Both the position numbers and the translations under genes were made by a program. Under the pieces are notes generated by a model, which made no database searches, had not been told where the DNA came from, and worked only from the letters and a program-made list of their open reading frames with translations. This document shows, one piece after another, positions 4,959 through 6,537 of a stretch of DNA of 6,537 nucleotides. This DNA comes from Lentisphaeria bacterium (GTDB taxonomy: Bacteria; Verrucomicrobiota; Lentisphaeria; Victivallales; GWF2-50-93). The number at the start of each line of letters is the position of its first letter. The first letter of the stretch is position 1. The stretch is taken from contig JAGVIF010000325.1 in NCBI GenBank assembly GCA_020056205.1, forward strand, positions 1 to 6,537, given 5' to 3'.

Positions 4959-6077
4959 ATGTCGGGAAAAACATATAAAATCGCGGTCATTCCGGGAGAC
5001 GGCACAGGCCCCGAAGTTACTGCGGAGGCGGTGAAAGTTCTTAAAAAAACATCGGAACTTTTCAATTTCAAGCTCGATATGGACAACTACGACTGGGGCG
5101 GAGAAAGATACATGGCCACGGGAAATGTTCTGCCTGAAGACGCTGTTGAAACTCTGAAAAAATATGACTCCATCCTGCTTGGAGCAATAGGCCATCCAAA
5201 GGTGAAACCCGGAATTCTCGAGAAGGGAATCCTGCTTAAACTGCGCTTCGACCTCGACCAATACATCAACCTGCGTCCGGTGAAGCTTTATCCCGGAGTC
5301 GAAACTCCTCTCAAAGACAAAACACCGGAGGATATTGACTATGTGGTCGTCCGCGAAAACACAGGCGACCTCTATTCCGGAATCGGCGGAATTTCAATGA
5401 AGGGCACGCCAAACGAAGTGGCTGTCCAGTCAATGGTTTACAATAGATTTCAGGTTGAGAGATGCCTCAGATACTCCTTCGACCTCGTCCACAAAAGACA
5501 CTCGGAAAAATCCAGATGGAGAGGCCTCGGCGAGTCCGATGTCAAGAATGGAAAAATCGGACAATTGACTCTGTGCGGCAAGACAAACGTCCTCACCTAT
5601 GTTTACGACCTATGGGAAAGAGCCTTCTACGAAGTGGCGAAAGAATATCCTCAGGTAAAAACCGATTATTGCCATGTGGACGCCACCTGCATGTGGATGG
5701 TGAAAAATCCGAACTGGTTCGATGTGATAGTCACCGGCAATATGTTCGGCGACATCATAACAGACCTTGGGGCAATCACGCAGGGCGGAATGGGAATCGC
5801 CGCCGGCGGAAACATCAATCCCAAAGGCGTAAGCATGTTCGAGCCGATCGGCGGCTCCGCTCCGAAATACACGGGACTTGGCGTCATAAATCCTTTGGCG
5901 GCAATATGTTCCGGCGCAATGCTCCTTAACGAGTTGGGAGAGAAAAAAGCGGCTGACAGCATAGAAAACTCCGTCATGTTTGTTACCGGCAAAAAAATGA
6001 AATCAATGGCCGCCGGCAAAATGGGTTATTCCACATCGCAAGTGGGATATCTCGTAGTCGAGAATCTGAAGAAATAA
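4959..6077 (+). CDS. leuB: Isocitrate/isopropylmalate dehydrogenase family, probable 3-isopropylmalate dehydrogenase
   Basis: A 372-residue cytoplasmic NAD(P)-dependent beta-decarboxylating dehydrogenase. The predicted reaction oxidises 3-isopropylmalate to 2-oxoisocaproate plus CO2 in leucine synthesis. Visible motifs are IPGDGTGPEV (11-20), substrate-binding arginines in LKLRFDLDQYINLRP (R96, R106) and VVRENTGDLYSG (R132, Tyr139), Lys208 in GKTN, metal-binding Asp241 and the GDIITDL block (Asp265, Asp269), and the nucleotide loop EPIGGSAPKYTG (295-306). A segment at 182-203, between the RHSE and LCGKTN strings, is about 15 residues longer than in common LeuB proteins. The nucleotide loop has Lys-Tyr where classical LeuB has Asp-Ile, so cofactor choice is uncertain. 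A tartrate or homoisocitrate dehydrogenase role cannot be excluded, since no leuA, leuC or leuD is adjacent. It stands alone, with its own promoter and flanking inverted repeats. Confidence 0.85.
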   Translation: MSGKTYKIAVIPGDGTGPEVTAEAVKVLKKTSELFNFKLDMDNYDWGGERYMATGNVLPEDAVETLKKYDSILLGAIGHPKVKPGILEKGILLKLRFDLDQYINLRPVKLYPGVETPLKDKTPEDIDYVVVRENTGDLYSGIGGISMKGTPNEVAVQSMVYNRFQVERCLRYSFDLVHKRHSEKSRWRGLGESDVKNGKIGQLTLCGKTNVLTYVYDLWERAFYEVAKEYPQVKTDYCHVDATCMWMVKNPNWFDVIVTGNMFGDIITDLGAITQGGMGIAAGGNINPKGVSMFEPIGGSAPKYTGLGVINPLAAICSGAMLLNELGEKKAADSIENSVMFVTGKKMKSMAAGKMGYSTSQVGYLVVENLKK

Positions 6078-6110
6078 CCTACATTTTGCGTTTGAGCAGC
6101 GCCGCGCAGG
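6078..6110 (+). repeat. Inner inverted repeat, right copy
   Basis: It starts at the base immediately after the TAA stop of the leuB-like gene and matches the reverse complement of 4843-4875 at 28 of 33 positions. Confidence 0.75.
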
Positions 6111-6132
6111 TGCATCGTTTATTATCAAGCGC

Positions 6133-6171
6133 TTAGTTTAAGTTCGAACGATTGAACCGCAAAACTTAGGT
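6133..6171 (-). repeat. Outer inverted repeat, right copy
   Basis: Positions 6150-6171 are an exact 22-bp reverse complement of 4698-4719, with weaker pairing continuing to 6133. With the inner copy it forms a 94-bp element (6078-6171) that is colinear with 4698-4875 on the other side of the gene. Confidence 0.8.
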
Positions 6172-6380
6172 TAACTTTTAGCGCAGTTCGCTGTCACCTC
6201 ATAGATACAATGCGAAATCGCGTGATTTAATTTAAATTTAATCTTACCCTCACCGAATCATAACAATCGGGCGCTAAGGTACCTTTTATAAAAAGATATT
6301 TTTTTGGGGGGAAATTGGGTTGAAATCTCATTCAAGTGGGTTACTTAGTTAATATTTACCAGGAAATGTTGCAAGGCAGG
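6172..6380. other. Non-coding stretch without recognisable genes
   Basis: No open frame of useful length, tRNA or clear rho-independent terminator is seen on either strand. Minor elements are a weak AGCG/CGCT hairpin at 6180-6192, a 10-bp palindrome AAGGTACCTT at 6276-6285 and a T7G6 run at 6299-6311. The region is AT-rich and looks like spacer DNA between the leuB-like gene's flank and the hairpin array. Confidence 0.5.
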
Positions 6381-6513
6381 TAGCACGAGCATCCGGCCTG
6401 CAGGCAAACAAGAAGTAGCGCAAGCCTCCCGGCTTGCAGGCAGTTCCCGGAGCAGCGCAAGCCTCTGGCTTGCAGGCAGTTCCCGGAGTAGCGCAAGCCT
6501 CCGGCTTGCAGGC
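6381..6513. repeat. Tandem array of REP-like hairpin repeats (4 units)
   Basis: The units are at 6381-6405 (diverged), 6416-6441, 6453-6477 and 6489-6513. The last two units are 36 nt apart, with an identical 11-nt linker AGTTCCCGGAG. Each of the three good units carries a GCAAGCC/GGCTTGC hairpin with a loop of 3-4 nt; the central core is GCAAGCCTCCGGCTTGC at 6493-6509. The second unit has one extra C in the loop and the third has T for C. The first unit holds a perfect 10-bp palindrome GCCTGCAGGC (6396-6405) instead. This pattern fits a multiplied REP-type intergenic palindrome. Confidence 0.8.
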
Positions 6514-6537
6514 ATCTACATCGAGTTTTGCAATTAC

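Noticed and set aside
4698..6171. Insertion sequence bounded by the inverted repeats
   Set aside because: The only gene inside is a metabolic dehydrogenase. There is no transposase, and no matching short direct duplication is seen outside the two arms.
6299..6311. T7G6 run as a phase-variation tract
   Set aside because: It lies in non-coding DNA with no promoter or open frame near enough to be switched.
6381..6513. CRISPR-like regular spacing at the right end
   Set aside because: The linkers between the clean units are identical 11-mers, not unique spacers of about 30 nt, and the repeats are themselves hairpins with a 36-nt period. No cas gene is present. A REP-type array fits better.

Overview
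This 6.5 kb bacterial window has moderate GC content, dense short-gap gene packing and clear Shine-Dalgarno sites. Five intact genes lie on the minus strand and one on the plus strand. The gene types suggest an anaerobic or environmental bacterium, perhaps of the PVC group (Lentisphaerota, Kiritimatiellota or Verrucomicrobiota) or a similar uncultured lineage. They include an SDR-type mannonate/fructuronate reductase, a DeoR repressor, a DUF1638 protein, an S23 four-helix-bundle relic and a LeuB-like dehydrogenase with a lineage-type insert. The lineage is inferred from recalled protein style; no rRNA or other marker gene is present.

Left part (1-1946, transcribed leftward): a DeoR-family regulator (1127-1885) is followed after 16 nt by an SDR oxidoreductase of the D-mannonate oxidoreductase type (250-1110). 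Together they look like the edge of a hexuronate (glucuronate/galacturonate) catabolic unit under its own repressor. Downstream are a heptanucleotide tandem repeat (217-251), a collapsed S23 four-helix-bundle gene (about 63-205), and a possible gene start that runs off the left edge.

Middle part (1941-4662, transcribed leftward): DUF1638, an OppB/DppB-like ABC permease and an MBL-fold hydrolase form a translationally coupled trio, with a 4-nt ATGA overlap at each junction. The permease carries an extra block of about 120 residues between its first transmembrane helix and the rest of its membrane domain. No ATPase, second permease or solute-binding protein is present in the window.

Right part (4663-6537): a divergently transcribed isopropylmalate dehydrogenase-like gene (4959-6077) has a near-consensus sigma-70 promoter. 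It is bracketed by two nested inverted repeats that behave as one inverted repeat element; the left copy has been interrupted by a paired-palindrome (BIME-like) insertion. The last 460 nt hold no recognisable gene and end in a tandem array of REP-like hairpins.

The main interest lies in the repeat architecture. Related short repeats sit at gene edges throughout the window. One supplies the -35 box of the leuB-like promoter, one abuts its stop codon exactly, and one forms the leader and ribosome-binding site shared by two minus-strand gene starts.
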